Source of the DNA: Flavobacterium sp. UMI-01
GTDB lineage: Bacteria > Bacteroidota > Bacteroidia > Flavobacteriales > Flavobacteriaceae
DNA length: 64,000 bases
Assembly: GCF_019656315.1 (NCBI RefSeq)
Contig: NZ_BPLU01000067.1
Location: 48,850-112,849, forward strand
Direction: 5' to 3'
Part shown: one piece after another, positions 26,308 through 36,176 of the stretch
How the letters are laid out: each line of letters opens with the position of its first letter
Position numbering within the stretch: position 1 is the stretch's first letter
The notes under the pieces: generated by a model
Databases searched by the model: none
Told to the model about the DNA's origin: nothing
The model's input: only the letters and a program-made list of their open reading frames with translations
Translations under genes and position numbers: made by a program

Positions 26308-27126
26308 TTATTTATTTTTTAATAATTGCACTTTTGTTTGAATTTGGAAAAAGTAATGTGATTTGTAACACGCTAAATAAAACCCCTCTTTGCCATCTAA
26401 AAAACCTAATTTTAAAACATAAGCTCCTAAAAAATAAACGATAGGAAGCAAACCCGTATTAAGTAGGTTGTATTTAATTTTTTGATTTAAGGATAAAAGG
26501 TAATTCTTTGATTGTTTTAGTTGTAAATAGCGTTGCGCTTCCCAAGAAGAATAAGCATTGTGTTTGGCTATATAATGGTCTAAATCTTTAAAATCTTTAT
26601 GCACGACCTTGGCATGAATCACCCCTACTTTCCCTTCTATGATTGGATGTTCATGCACTTCCATATCTAGGTGGCTCCACATATCCTCTTCAACTTTTTC
26701 ATAAGCCCCTTTTGATTTTCTAAAAAGAGCCGATTTTTGAAATCCATACCCATATTTCAATTTCTTACCCATGAAATAATTTTGAAACTGAATCGTAAAG
26801 CCATTATAAGTAGGGTCTTGTATTTTAATGGCAACTTCTTCAACAAAGGCTTTGGTAACAAATTCATCTGCATCCAAAAACAAAACCCATTCATGATGAA
26901 GCGTTGCGTTTTGTAAAGCCCAATTGCGTTTTTTAGGAAATTTACCATTCCATTTGAATTCTATTACTTCGGCACCCATGCTTAAAGCAATGTTTTGGGT
27001 ACCATCAGTACTTCCTGAATCCACGACAATAATCTGGGCAAACTGCATTAGTTTTTCTAGGCAAGAAGGCAAATTTAAAGCCTCATTTTTTACAGAAACA
27101 ATAACCGTTACGGGTATTTTATTCAT
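26308..27126 (-). CDS. Family 2 glycosyltransferase (WaaE/KdtX-like)
   Basis: A 272-residue enzyme. Conserved signatures are [42 protein letters not shown] and [10 protein letters not shown], the set seen in WaaE-type beta-1,4-glucosyltransferases and relatives. The C-terminal part has a weakly hydrophobic region ([18 protein letters not shown]) that may sit on the membrane. Its start overlaps the upstream acetyltransferase gene by 8 bases, implying coupling. Confidence 0.9.
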   Translation of the reverse strand: MNKIPVTVIVSVKNEALNLPSCLEKLMQFAQIIVVDSGSTDGTQNIALSMGAEVIEFKWNGKFPKKRNWALQNATLHHEWVLFLDADEFVTKAFVEEVAIKIQDPTYNGFTIQFQNYFMGKKLKYGYGFQKSALFRKSKGAYEKVEEDMWSHLDMEVHEHPIIEGKVGVIHAKVVHKDFKDLDHYIAKHNAYSSWEAQRYLQLKQSKNYLLSLNQKIKYNLLNTGLLPIVYFLGAYVLKLGFLDGKEGFYLACYKSHYFFQIQTKVQLLKNK

Positions 27127-27658
27127 AATTTCTCACTTTTAAATTTCTTGCTGGGTTTCCACCAACGATTGTATTTTTTTCCACATTTTTTACAACTACT
27201 GCACAAGCAGCAACCACAGCATGATTTTCAATAATGACTCCAGGCCCTATAAAAGCATTAGCAGCGACCCAAACTCCATTCCCAATTGTGATTGGTTTGA
27301 GAAGAAGCGGAAAATCTTTTTGGTTGTAATCATGGGTCGAAGCACACAAATACGTTTTTTGAGAAATTATGGTATTCGCTCCAATAGTTATTTTTCCTTG
27401 GTTGTAGCAATCTACATGAGGTCCTAAGGTGGAATTGTAAGCGATTTGTAAATTCCATGGAGCCCAAATTTTTGCAGAAGCATAAATGTTGCTAGTCCAT
27501 TCAATTTTAGCTCCAAAACATTTTAAAACAAAAACGCGCCATTTTATAAAAAATCGGGAAGCAAAGGGTCTAAACAAAATGATGTAACATACATTCCAAA
27601 CTAATCTTGAAATTTTGTTTTTCAAACTAAATGAATGACTGTAAGTAGCTAAATCCAA
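27119..27658 (-). CDS. WcaF-like acetyltransferase (left-handed beta-helix)
   Basis: A 179-residue hexapeptide-repeat protein. The start is a TTG at 27656-27658: no ATG precedes the conserved region, an in-frame stop lies seven codons upstream, and the N-terminus DLATYSHSFSLKNKISR matches where WcaF-type enzymes begin. Beta-helix repeats run from about residue 60, with the catalytic-type His in CASTHDYN and the closing loop GGNPAR. It probably O-acetylates a sugar of the repeat unit. Confidence 0.88.
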   Translation of the reverse strand: MDLATYSHSFSLKNKISRLVWNVCYIILFRPFASRFFIKWRVFVLKCFGAKIEWTSNIYASAKIWAPWNLQIAYNSTLGPHVDCYNQGKITIGANTIISQKTYLCASTHDYNQKDFPLLLKPITIGNGVWVAANAFIGPGVIIENHAVVAACAVVVKNVEKNTIVGGNPARNLKVRNYE

Positions 27659-27758
27659 AGAACGATTACGTTTAAATTAATAAATTGGTATAAATTGCTG
27701 ATTTCTGGGACACTTCTGCCTTTGAAAAAATCCATTATTAAAAGTTGAGTGAATAGGA

Positions 27759-28589
27759 TTAAATCCAAAAATTGGGCGCTATTTTCCTAAACGTGGCTCT
27801 GATTGTATTCATTAAGGTATTTTTCAAAGAGCCATAATTTTTATTAGAATGTGCCCCAATACCTATGGGGTTTAGATTAAAAGGAAAACGTAAGAGTGCA
27901 TGTTGAACTTTCTCGTATAATAATTCAACCAATAACGTTTCAAAAAGCGAATGAGTTAAATCCTTCATCTTCCCTTTTTGATTGAATATATATTTTTGGT
28001 AAAAATCCACTCGGCAAATAAATACGGTAGTCAAAATATGTTTGTTTTGCAACCCAAAAAAATTGTAAATCCTACTATCCGCCACAAATAAATAATGGGG
28101 AATCGTAACCAATATCAACTTTGAGAGTTCAGGAAAATACAACCTACCGGTCACTTTTATAAAATAATCCTCAGTACTTGCAAAAGGATATTTCTCAAAT
28201 ACATAATCCAGGAGTTCTAATTCGGAATAGCCATAATGGAATCCCTCAGGTGCTGGTGTTTCTTCTTTTTGGATTAAATGGTATTTTCTATTGTAACTAT
28301 TTTCAAGTTCAAAAATTTGCTTAATTTCAGTTAAATCATAACCTGAATTTTCGGCAAATATGATTTCAGTGATGTTAGCGTCTTTGTGATGCAACCAGAA
28401 TTTTAATGCCTTCTTATAGTCTTCTAATCTAGTTTTAACATCATTTCTTTCAATACTGTTTTTAAACTGTTTAGGCGCTATAGATGCTGTTAAAAGCAAA
28501 ATCATATTTTTATTTCCAGTTGCACTGTTTTTCATCTTTCTTTTGTTCCTTTTTTTGGCCGCCTGAACGTGCTTTACAATGTCGTTCAT
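27759..28589 (-). CDS. Uncharacterised glycosyltransferase-like protein
   Basis: About 276 residues from ATG 28589. A later ATG giving MKNSATGNKN is a fair alternative, because a purine-rich AGGAAC stretch precedes it. After a basic start the sequence has MILLLTASIAPKQF, then a helix LEDYKKALKFWLHH and strands such as TEIIFAENSGYDL, with DYFIKVTGRLYFPEL in the middle. The pattern (TASI.P, ENSG, KVTGR) suggests a GT-A-like transferase. I cannot name the family. Location between GT4 and WcaF-like genes supports a role in the repeat unit. Confidence 0.6.
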   Translation of the reverse strand: MNDIVKHVQAAKKRNKRKMKNSATGNKNMILLLTASIAPKQFKNSIERNDVKTRLEDYKKALKFWLHHKDANITEIIFAENSGYDLTEIKQIFELENSYNRKYHLIQKEETPAPEGFHYGYSELELLDYVFEKYPFASTEDYFIKVTGRLYFPELSKLILVTIPHYLFVADSRIYNFFGLQNKHILTTVFICRVDFYQKYIFNQKGKMKDLTHSLFETLLVELLYEKVQHALLRFPFNLNPIGIGAHSNKNYGSLKNTLMNTIRATFRKIAPNFWI

Positions 28590-28646
28590 CAATCATTTTA
28601 CAACAATTGCAACACCCCAATCTTACAAAAGTCACCCCCTTATTAT

Positions 28647-29726
28647 TTATGTAAGTATCTTTTGGTATAATTGTAAAAGCTGATTTGTAGTCACCTTGAT
28701 TTCGTATTTTTCAGCCACTAATTGCCTTCCTCTTTCCCCCATAATTTGTAACTGTTCAGCAGGGGTGTTAATTGCTTTTGCGATGGTTTTTTCTAAATTG
28801 GCAACCGATAGTGGAATCCACCAACCGCATTGGTATGTTTCTAAATCATTCCAAGGTGTGCCTTGAGTGGTTATAACAGGAATGCCCAAAGCCAAAGCTT
28901 CGGCCACTACAATTCCAAAATTTTCACTATGTGTAGGCAATACCATCACATCAGCCGATTTTAAAAATTTCCATTTGGCTTCCCCATATTTAGCACCTAC
29001 AAAATGTACATTTTTTATTCCTAAGGCACTTTCATTCAGTTGGGCAACATACTTATCCTCCCCATTGCCTGCAATTTCTAACAACCATCCATTTGTATTG
29101 CATTTGCTCCAAGCTTCTAACAATAATTCAATTCCTTTTTTTGGATGAATGCGAGAAATAAATACCATTTTTCGGCTTCCATATTGTGTTTTGGTTTCCA
29201 ATACTTCTTGCAAATCGATACCATTTGGAATGATAGAAATCGGATTTTTAAAACCTAATGTTTGAATATTATCGGCTTCCATTTGAGCAGTAGCATGTAG
29301 GTACTGTGATTGCATAAGGGCTTTTCGCTGGTATAAAAACAAGGCTATTTTTTTTTTAACGGGATTGTTTTTCATAATCCAAGGCTCCAGCATGCCGTGT
29401 GGTGAAACAATAACTTTAATTCCCAAGTTTTGAGCTGCTTTTTGAAAAGCCCAGTTTTGAGGGTTCCAAACTCCATTGATATGCACCAAATTAGGTTTTT
29501 CTTTTTTTAAAAAAAGGGAAAACTCCTTAGTGTTAAAAAACCACCTTACAATTTTGGTATTAAAAAAATGGACTCTTACCCCTTTAATTTCTACAGGATG
29601 AGGGGAAAAACCAGTAGCAATTATTAATTCTACATGATTTTTTAATGCTGAACTCAATAAACGCATGTACTCAGCAGTGCCTCCTTCTGATTTATCAATA
29701 TGAGCAATAAAGTGAATGACTTTCAT
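28647..29726 (-). CDS. Family 4 glycosyltransferase
   Basis: A 359-residue GT-B enzyme. The N-terminal domain begins MKVIHFIAHIDKSEGGTAEY (acceptor side). The C-terminal donor domain has VFISRIHPKKGIELLLEAW, VHFVGAKYGEAKWKFL and the GT4 signature HSENFGIVVAEALALGIPVI. It is a retaining transferase adding one sugar to the growing repeat. It is about 60 bases from its neighbours, so it may have its own ribosome site. Confidence 0.92.
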   Translation of the reverse strand: MKVIHFIAHIDKSEGGTAEYMRLLSSALKNHVELIIATGFSPHPVEIKGVRVHFFNTKIVRWFFNTKEFSLFLKKEKPNLVHINGVWNPQNWAFQKAAQNLGIKVIVSPHGMLEPWIMKNNPVKKKIALFLYQRKALMQSQYLHATAQMEADNIQTLGFKNPISIIPNGIDLQEVLETKTQYGSRKMVFISRIHPKKGIELLLEAWSKCNTNGWLLEIAGNGEDKYVAQLNESALGIKNVHFVGAKYGEAKWKFLKSADVMVLPTHSENFGIVVAEALALGIPVITTQGTPWNDLETYQCGWWIPLSVANLEKTIAKAINTPAEQLQIMGERGRQLVAEKYEIKVTTNQLLQLYQKILT

Positions 29727-29789
29727 GTGTAGTTTTTTTTAGAAGAAAAGGAACTTAATAAGCTTCATTAAAATGTAAGACTAATTCCT

Positions 29790-30956
29790 TTATTCAACGG
29801 AATGAATCATTTTATAAACAGTTTCAATTGCATTCAAGGAATATTCCGAGGAGAACATATTGGAGTGTTGCAATGATTTTTCTATCGCTTTTTTTCTATC
29901 AGCAGCTTGTAAGGAAACCACTTTTTCCAGTACCGTTGCTGCCTCTTTTTTCCATTGTCCGAGTGATGCTTTATCATTGGGCATGGGTTCAATGTAATAA
30001 GCGGCTGTACCCCCTACTTCATTCATAGGCGCTTTATTGACCGTTATGACGGGACAACCCGAGGCCATAGCCTCAATTATTGGCCATCCAAAACCTTCAT
30101 CTAGAGAAGGAAACAACAAACATTTAGCTCCTGAATAGGCACTATTAATGTATTCATCTGACACATCAGAAATGAAATAAATATCGTTATTGAATGCTGA
30201 TTTTTCCCGTTGGATCAGTAATTCGTCCGAAGGCTTTTCTCCTATTAAAAGCAAAGGAATTTTTGTATGGTAATTTGCTCTCCACGTATTGTAAATCTCC
30301 ATTACCCCTTTTCTGTTTTTATAATACATATTGCCTCCAATATGCATGATATATCCTTGTGTTAGACTTAATCTCAATTTAGTTTCTACTAATTTAATCG
30401 ACTGACTTTCTGATAAGTAATAAAAAGGACGGCTTAAACCATTATAACAAACCGAAGAACTTTCGATATTTCCTTGATGAAATTGCTGTAAATCTTGTTC
30501 TGTTTTTTTCGAAATCGAAATAAAGTTTTTGCCTTTTGAAAATCCTTTTCGAATATAATTTTGATACTGTTTTCCTGTGAAGGATGTTGGATTTTCTGGA
30601 ATCATTCCTAAAGCGGATTTTAGAGCCAAAAAATCATGACAATGCACGATGTGTTTTCTGTTTTTTACCAGTGGAACCCATGGCCCTAAAGCTTGATCGG
30701 CAAAAACAAAAAGCGTGTCTTTTGAACATTTTTTTAGTTTAAATTTTACTTCAATAGGAAACAAAACATACTGATCAATATAACCCATCCATTTTTTTAA
30801 AGAGGACACCAAAGGGATTTTATAAAACCGAGCTTTGGGACTCCAAATGACTACTTGATGCCCTTTATCTTCCATTCCCTTTTGCAACATACTAGCGTAG
30901 CGTGGCATGCTTTGATGCGCTAAAAAAGTAGGATGTGTAAACAGTATAATTTTCAT
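29790..30956 (-). CDS. Family 4 glycosyltransferase
   Basis: This 388-residue GT-B enzyme has a long N-terminal acceptor domain and the donor motifs YIMHIGGNMYYKNRKGVMEI, IYFISDVSDEYINSAY and CLLFPSLDEGFGWPIIEAMA. The signature Glu pair is spaced as in GT4. The start codon directly follows the stop of the polymerase gene (TAGATG), suggesting coupled translation. It is related to, but clearly distinct from, the other GT4 proteins of the locus. Confidence 0.9.
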   Translation of the reverse strand: MKIILFTHPTFLAHQSMPRYASMLQKGMEDKGHQVVIWSPKARFYKIPLVSSLKKWMGYIDQYVLFPIEVKFKLKKCSKDTLFVFADQALGPWVPLVKNRKHIVHCHDFLALKSALGMIPENPTSFTGKQYQNYIRKGFSKGKNFISISKKTEQDLQQFHQGNIESSSVCYNGLSRPFYYLSESQSIKLVETKLRLSLTQGYIMHIGGNMYYKNRKGVMEIYNTWRANYHTKIPLLLIGEKPSDELLIQREKSAFNNDIYFISDVSDEYINSAYSGAKCLLFPSLDEGFGWPIIEAMASGCPVITVNKAPMNEVGGTAAYYIEPMPNDKASLGQWKKEAATVLEKVVSLQAADRKKAIEKSLQHSNMFSSEYSLNAIETVYKMIHSVE

Positions 30957-32249
30957 CTAATCTGTTTCTAATTTGATATTAAGGCTTGCTATTAATAAAC
31001 CCGAAGCGATAATCGAAGCGCCCAAAATGCTGGGTTGCGCCCACTGTCCTTGCGTAATCAAGAATAAAGCTGTCCCACAAAATGTGAGGGGTAATAATTT
31101 TAAGTTACTTGGTAATCGTATGGATTGAACAAACAACGAACAGGCAAAAAACAATCGTAAAACAATGAGTCCTCCTCCTAAAACAATTCCTTGTTCACCA
31201 CTCAAACGGCCCAACTCCCCCTCGGATATTAAAAATTTTGTACTCCCACTTAACATCTGTGCCCCTGCATTTGTACCCATTCCTAGTTTACCAGCAAATA
31301 AAGGCTCGTTTAACAAACTCACTATGGGTTGTGTAAATCCTTCAATGGTTCGCATGACAATCGACCCTCCTTCCTGACCACTGGCAGTATCCACTCGATT
31401 CATAAAAACCTCTGTACCCAAACTGAAAATTGTGGTCGTTTTTTGTAATACAATAACTAAAATAAAAATAACCGTAATCGTAAGTAGTAATCGCATTATG
31501 GATTTGGCACTGGTAGAAGAACCTAAGAATGCAAAAAAACCAACTAAAAATACACCCAAAACAGCTGTTCTACTTACAGTTAAAGGAATCGCTATCAACA
31601 ATGCTATTGTACTCGAAATAAGCAATGCCTTGGAACATGGCTCATTTGACAACCAAAAATAAAAGATATATACCGACACCAAAATATAAAAAGCCGATAA
31701 ACCCGATATAAATGAAAACGTTCCAGAAGGACGAAAATACCCCATGGCGCCATCAAAACCAGCACTTCCTTCTCCTCCTATACCCACATTAATATAAGCT
31801 GTTTGTGGACTGATGAATTGAAAATAGATAATCAAAGTCATCAGAATAATAAGAGCTAACATGACACGTCCAAGTTTAAGAATATCTTCTTTATTCAATA
31901 CTTCCCCCATAATAAAAATCAAAGGAAAATGAAGTAACATTATTCGTGCACCATAAAGTCCCACAAATAGATTCCCATGCCCGAAGGTTAGTGTAATGGC
32001 CAGTCCTAATAAGGTAAAAATACCTCCCAACACTACATAGGTATTTATGAATTTTATATTAACATAAAGTGCTCTTGCAATAATGTAAATAGCAATAGGG
32101 TCACGTACAATTAATAAGGGAGTTGCTAGGCCAGGCAAAATCCATTTGCGTAAAGCTCCTTCAAAAATCCAAAGTAAAAAATACAACCAAATAGCAATTT
32201 TTAAAGAATTGTTCGTGGAATTTTTCACTTTTTTATTTACTACCTCCAT
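30957..32249 (-). CDS. O-antigen polymerase/ligase-family membrane protein (Wzy-like)
   Basis: A 430-residue polytopic membrane protein with about ten to twelve hydrophobic helices and a large polar loop around residues 285-350 (SLGTEVFMNRVDTASGQEGG, then KFLISEGELGRLSGEQG). This topology is that of O-antigen polymerases and WaaL ligases, which share little sequence. In a locus with Wzx-type flippase and Wzc/Wza, polymerase is the likelier role. It is the only candidate polymerase here. Confidence 0.82.
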   Translation of the reverse strand: MEVVNKKVKNSTNNSLKIAIWLYFLLWIFEGALRKWILPGLATPLLIVRDPIAIYIIARALYVNIKFINTYVVLGGIFTLLGLAITLTFGHGNLFVGLYGARIMLLHFPLIFIMGEVLNKEDILKLGRVMLALIILMTLIIYFQFISPQTAYINVGIGGEGSAGFDGAMGYFRPSGTFSFISGLSAFYILVSVYIFYFWLSNEPCSKALLISSTIALLIAIPLTVSRTAVLGVFLVGFFAFLGSSTSAKSIMRLLLTITVIFILVIVLQKTTTIFSLGTEVFMNRVDTASGQEGGSIVMRTIEGFTQPIVSLLNEPLFAGKLGMGTNAGAQMLSGSTKFLISEGELGRLSGEQGIVLGGGLIVLRLFFACSLFVQSIRLPSNLKLLPLTFCGTALFLITQGQWAQPSILGASIIASGLLIASLNIKLETD

Positions 32250-32262
32250 GAATATCTGTTAT

Positions 32263-33504
32263 TTATAAAATCTTTGATGATAAAATAGTGTCAGCCATTT
32301 CTTGTGCATATACGGACCAAGGTCGGGTTTGTGCTTTGCGTTGGGCGGCAAGCCCATATTGTTGTACTACTTGGGGGGCTTCCAGTATTTTTTCCAAGAC
32401 TTCTTTAATTGCTGATGCGGAACCCGCTGGTACAATCCATCCATCTTCTTCCTCGGTAATCAAATCAGGCCCTGCGGTTCGCTCAGTGGTTATGACAGGA
32501 ATCCCTTGCGACATGGCCTCAGTTATTACCAAACCAAAACCTTCAAAAAGAGAGGGGAAGACAAAAACATCATGTTCGCGCATACAAGCTAAAACTTGAT
32601 GATGTGGTAAAGTAGGAATCCAATGGTGTTGCTCTAAAGCTTGATTCAATGCACTACAATTAGCTACTGATTTATGCCCCACGACAGTCAGTTCTACTTG
32701 CTCTCGCAATCCAGCAACTGCTTCAAACAAATAGGAGATTCCTTTACGCTGCGACAAGCCCCCCACAAATAAAATTTTGAGTTTTCGGCCTTCGAGTGAG
32801 CGGTATTCTTTTTTGAAATTTACCTCTGGAAAACCATAGGGAATTACTTTTATTTCGGCTAGCTTTCCGGAATAGGCTGTCAAAGTTTGTTTTGTAAAAC
32901 TACTCGCCACATAAATCACATCAGCTAATGCTAACTCCTGATCTTTTTTCTGCAATTTTGCTACAGAATCATTAAAACCTGTTAAGGTGCTAGCCCATTC
33001 AGGATTGAGTTCAAATTCCTTTTGCATTAATAAACGTGCCATTCTCCAATATCCTATGGGCAAATCGTAAATGCATTTTATGCCCAATTGTTTTGCTTTG
33101 GTAAAAGTGGCAAACGCACCATCTTCGTAAGCATACACGCCAGTCACACCTTCCTTTTTTGCTTTTGCTAATGTAGTTGCTACCCAATGATCGTGTTTTT
33201 GATATACCCGATCGATACAAAAGAATCCTTTTTCATGTCTCGTTAAGGGCTCTAATTGTAATTTTGATGCTATTAAACGTCCAAACTCAAAAAATGAATT
33301 TACTTCCGTAAATTTTTGCCATCTTTTATCCAAACGTCTTCGTTTTAAATCTTTTAGTTTAGGATTAACCCCTAACTTGTACAATACTTGCCCCTTAAAA
33401 ATAGCTACACAAGTATATAATTTATATAAAATTTTATTTTTAAATAAACCTTGAATCAATGCTTTTGCATTTGCATTTAATGTAGGATGTGAAAATACGA
33501 TCAT
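32263..33504 (-). CDS. Family 4 glycosyltransferase
   Basis: A 413-residue GT-B enzyme. The donor domain contains KILFVGGLSQRKGISYLFEA, HHWIPTLPHHQVLACMREHD and FVFPSLFEGFGLVITEAMSQ, the standard GT4 set. Its N-terminal half (IVFSHPTLNANAKALIQGLF) is longer than usual. Its ATG overlaps the TGA of the acetyltransferase gene upstream (ATGA), so they are translated together. Confidence 0.92.
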   Translation of the reverse strand: MIVFSHPTLNANAKALIQGLFKNKILYKLYTCVAIFKGQVLYKLGVNPKLKDLKRRRLDKRWQKFTEVNSFFEFGRLIASKLQLEPLTRHEKGFFCIDRVYQKHDHWVATTLAKAKKEGVTGVYAYEDGAFATFTKAKQLGIKCIYDLPIGYWRMARLLMQKEFELNPEWASTLTGFNDSVAKLQKKDQELALADVIYVASSFTKQTLTAYSGKLAEIKVIPYGFPEVNFKKEYRSLEGRKLKILFVGGLSQRKGISYLFEAVAGLREQVELTVVGHKSVANCSALNQALEQHHWIPTLPHHQVLACMREHDVFVFPSLFEGFGLVITEAMSQGIPVITTERTAGPDLITEEEDGWIVPAGSASAIKEVLEKILEAPQVVQQYGLAAQRKAQTRPWSVYAQEMADTILSSKIL

Positions 33505-34091
33505 TTTAACCAGGCGTTATTTGTTGCAAGAAATTCACAAGGATTGTAATTCAATGACTCCGTTCTCTTTTTATTTATTTCTTTTGCAGGATTGCCCGTG
33601 ACAATGGCGTATTCGTTTACATCTTTACTAACCACTGCTCCTGCTCCTACTACTGCCCCTTTACCAATCTTTACTCCTGGTAAAAGAATAGCATTTGTAG
33701 CAATCCAGGCATAATCTCCAATAGTGATAGGCGCTTTTTTATGACGCCATAAGGGGTCTGAAACATCGTGAGAGGCACTCAAGATGACTACCCCATCATT
33801 GATACATACATTATTTCCAATCGTTACTTTATCATGCAAAGCAATTTCGACCCTACCTAACGTACTAAAATCGCCAATGACTAAATTGTCCTTTTTTCCA
33901 TTAATGACTACTAAGCCTATCTCAGCCGTGGGCGCTATAGTTGCTCCTTTACGGATTAAAGCAGTTCTTCTCCTATTGCTTTTGAGTAACTCTGGAAAAG
34001 TCAATAAACGCTTGGCCCAACTCTTGAAAAAAGGGGCACTAAACCCTCTCGATTGAAGTCGGTTTTGCCATAAATAGTTTAAACTTGCCAT
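33501..34091 (-). CDS. Hexapeptide-repeat acetyltransferase
   Basis: A 196-residue left-handed beta-helix protein with repeats such as VTIGNNVCINDGVVILSASH (catalytic-type His in SASHDVSD), PITIGDYAWIATNAILLPGV and KIGKGAVVGAGAVVSKDV, ending with GNPAKEI. It is similar to maltose/WcaF-type O-acetyltransferases. It overlaps the upstream GT by 13 bases and the downstream GT by 4, so it is embedded in a coupled run and probably acetylates a sugar added by one of them. Confidence 0.9.
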   Translation of the reverse strand: MASLNYLWQNRLQSRGFSAPFFKSWAKRLLTFPELLKSNRRRTALIRKGATIAPTAEIGLVVINGKKDNLVIGDFSTLGRVEIALHDKVTIGNNVCINDGVVILSASHDVSDPLWRHKKAPITIGDYAWIATNAILLPGVKIGKGAVVGAGAVVSKDVNEYAIVTGNPAKEINKKRTESLNYNPCEFLATNNAWLK

Positions 34092-35215
34092 ACAACCTCC
34101 CCTTGATTTAATCCCAATAAAAATTGATGGGCTATGCTTGCTATCTGATTCTCGTTTGAGCTTATAAACTTTTTATCCATCAACGTTTTTATCGATTCTT
34201 GGTTTTTATACTGTATTAAATTCAAAAAATTTTCTTGTTTAAACCCTTTTACATCCCAGTCTCTGGCTACACATATCGCTGGTAATTCGTGATCAAACAT
34301 GGCCGCTAAACTTCCGCTTTTTTGATTTAAAATATAAGGAGTGGTTGAAATTCCATAGTGACAACTTGATAACATGCGGCTTATTTCTTCATCATTGACA
34401 AATCCAGTCTCTTCATAATCGATGGAGTGCGCTTCTAATTGCTCTTTCCATTTTGCTATCTCCGCTCCGCAACTTCCTATGAATATAAACTTCAATTCTT
34501 TTTTCTCTTTCAAACCTAATACAACCTGCTTTAAATCAGTAATAAATCTTTGAATTGGTGCTCCGTAGTGAATACTTCCAAAAAGACAAAATCGCAATTC
34601 GGAATCCTTTGATGCAAGCGCTATATTTGATGTTTCATTTTTAATAATGTTACTAAACAAAGGCAGAAGCGTTATTTTATATCCCTGAGCAGCTATTTGG
34701 TACTGATACAAATCAATTTGGGTATTGAGTATTTTTTTTTCTACTGCATCTAAAATTTTTAGAACTAATTGTTTTTGCAAAACCCCAATACATTTATTTT
34801 TCAAAGAAACATTGGAATCCATTCCAATCCATAATTCATGGAACATAATATGCCACTGATGATTTCCTTTTATCTTTTTTAAAAAAGAGGGCAACCAAAA
34901 AGGCAATCCTTTGGGATGAAAACTATAAGGAACATATTGCAACGAAATCCAATCGGGTTTAAAATCATTTAAAATAGTGTGTAACCAAGTTAATCTTTGG
35001 CTAGGAGTACTCGCTTTCGGAATTCTATTTGCTATTATAGTCACTCCCTCAACCTCTTGGTTTTCTTTACTAAAAGTGGTAGCATGATGATCCCATAAAG
35101 AAGCCATTTGAGTAACAACACCTTGACGCAATAAGGCTCCACACAACCTACGACTGTAATCGCCTACCCCATCACGACCAGGCTCTAGAGAACCACATAT
35201 AAAAAATATTTTCAT
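34079..35215 (-). CDS. GT-B fold glycosyltransferase
   Basis: A 378-residue protein with a GT4-type start (MKIFFICGSLEPGRDGVGDY, the GVGDYS glycine loop) and a donor half with LRFCLFGSIHYGAPIQRFI and CHYGISTTPYILNQKSGSLAA. The usual EGFG..E signature of GT4 is replaced by QKSGSLAAMFDH, so the donor site is atypical. It probably still transfers a sugar. It starts at 35215, 58 bases after the stop of the next gene. Confidence 0.82.
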   Translation of the reverse strand: MKIFFICGSLEPGRDGVGDYSRRLCGALLRQGVVTQMASLWDHHATTFSKENQEVEGVTIIANRIPKASTPSQRLTWLHTILNDFKPDWISLQYVPYSFHPKGLPFWLPSFLKKIKGNHQWHIMFHELWIGMDSNVSLKNKCIGVLQKQLVLKILDAVEKKILNTQIDLYQYQIAAQGYKITLLPLFSNIIKNETSNIALASKDSELRFCLFGSIHYGAPIQRFITDLKQVVLGLKEKKELKFIFIGSCGAEIAKWKEQLEAHSIDYEETGFVNDEEISRMLSSCHYGISTTPYILNQKSGSLAAMFDHELPAICVARDWDVKGFKQENFLNLIQYKNQESIKTLMDKKFISSNENQIASIAHQFLLGLNQGEVVWQV

Positions 35216-35273
35216 GAATTGTTATTCTTTTAGTTGCTTCGAAGCACTCTTTAAAACACTCCTAACAAATTCA

Positions 35274-36176
35274 TTAGCCTATGATTCTACCCAAAATAGA
35301 AGCTGCTTTGATGTTGCTTTTTTTGAGCCTCAATTGCGATTTTGTATAAATTTCAATAGGATTTTGGCAATAGTTAAAAAACAATTTAGCAGCCATGCTG
35401 GGTTTATGTCCGTTAATTACCATTTGTTTGATGAAATTATTTTTCCAAGGTTTTACACTTTCAACGGCATGAGCCATCAAATAAACAGGATCCGTAAAAC
35501 CCATTCCTTCGGTTCCAATGATACTAAAAGTAAGGTCTGACGAGACGGTCATGCTGGCATTCAATAAATCTTGATCTCCCTTAAAAGCACGAAAACCGTC
35601 TTTTTCAAAAAGAGATAAATCTCCTTTATTGGCTTTGTATTTTTCAGTGAAGGCTATCCATCTGTTTAGCAATATAAAACTGTCTTTGTGGATGCCTATA
35701 AAACCACTATTTACATAGTAATTCAACTCACATTTTTGATTATTATCGGCCAGTTTTTGCCACTCTTTGCGCCACGGATGGTTGTGATGAACCATAGGAA
35801 AACAATTATCCAAACAAACTGCCACTCCTATATTTGTCCATGAGGAAATAAAATGCCAAGGTGCAGTGACTACAATATCAGGATCAAAATAATAGATGTT
35901 CGATACCTGAGGATGTTCTTGGATTACCTTTTTCATGAAAGAAGGCTTATAATACCCAAAATGCATATCAATATCTAACAACATAAAAACAACTGAAATT
36001 CCATCGCCAACTATATAACCTTTGGCTGTTTTTTGCAATTGATTGACCCATGAAGGCAAACTTCCTCGATAACCAATACAAATTTTTCCTTTAAAAGAGG
36101 ATTGCACTAAAGAGTTTACTAAAGCGGCTACTCCTTTATCGTAATGACCTTCAAATAACGTTGTAACTATATCCAT
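35274..36176 (-). CDS. DxD glycosyltransferase, paralogue A
   Basis: A 300-residue GT-A-like protein starting MDIVTTLFEGHYDKGVAALV. It has CIGYRGSLPSWV, then YYFDPDIVVTAPW (metal-binding DPD) and an INxxxGFIG-type motif (YVNSGFIGIHKD). Late in the sequence is the conserved SIIGTEGMGFTDPVYLMAHA. It is clearly homologous to the gene at 37878-38849, which shares LFEGHY.GVA, GYRG.LPSW, FDPDIVV and GKEGMGF-type motifs. I do not recognise a numbered CAZy family. Its start overlaps the upstream GT2 gene by 10 bases. Confidence 0.78.
   Translation of the reverse strand: MDIVTTLFEGHYDKGVAALVNSLVQSSFKGKICIGYRGSLPSWVNQLQKTAKGYIVGDGISVVFMLLDIDMHFGYYKPSFMKKVIQEHPQVSNIYYFDPDIVVTAPWHFISSWTNIGVAVCLDNCFPMVHHNHPWRKEWQKLADNNQKCELNYYVNSGFIGIHKDSFILLNRWIAFTEKYKANKGDLSLFEKDGFRAFKGDQDLLNASMTVSSDLTFSIIGTEGMGFTDPVYLMAHAVESVKPWKNNFIKQMVINGHKPSMAAKLFFNYCQNPIEIYTKSQLRLKKSNIKAASILGRIIG

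Noticed and set aside
32288..32599. 103-codon ORF antisense to a GT4 gene
   Set aside because: It overlaps the donor-domain coding sequence of a clear GT4 enzyme; a shadow frame.
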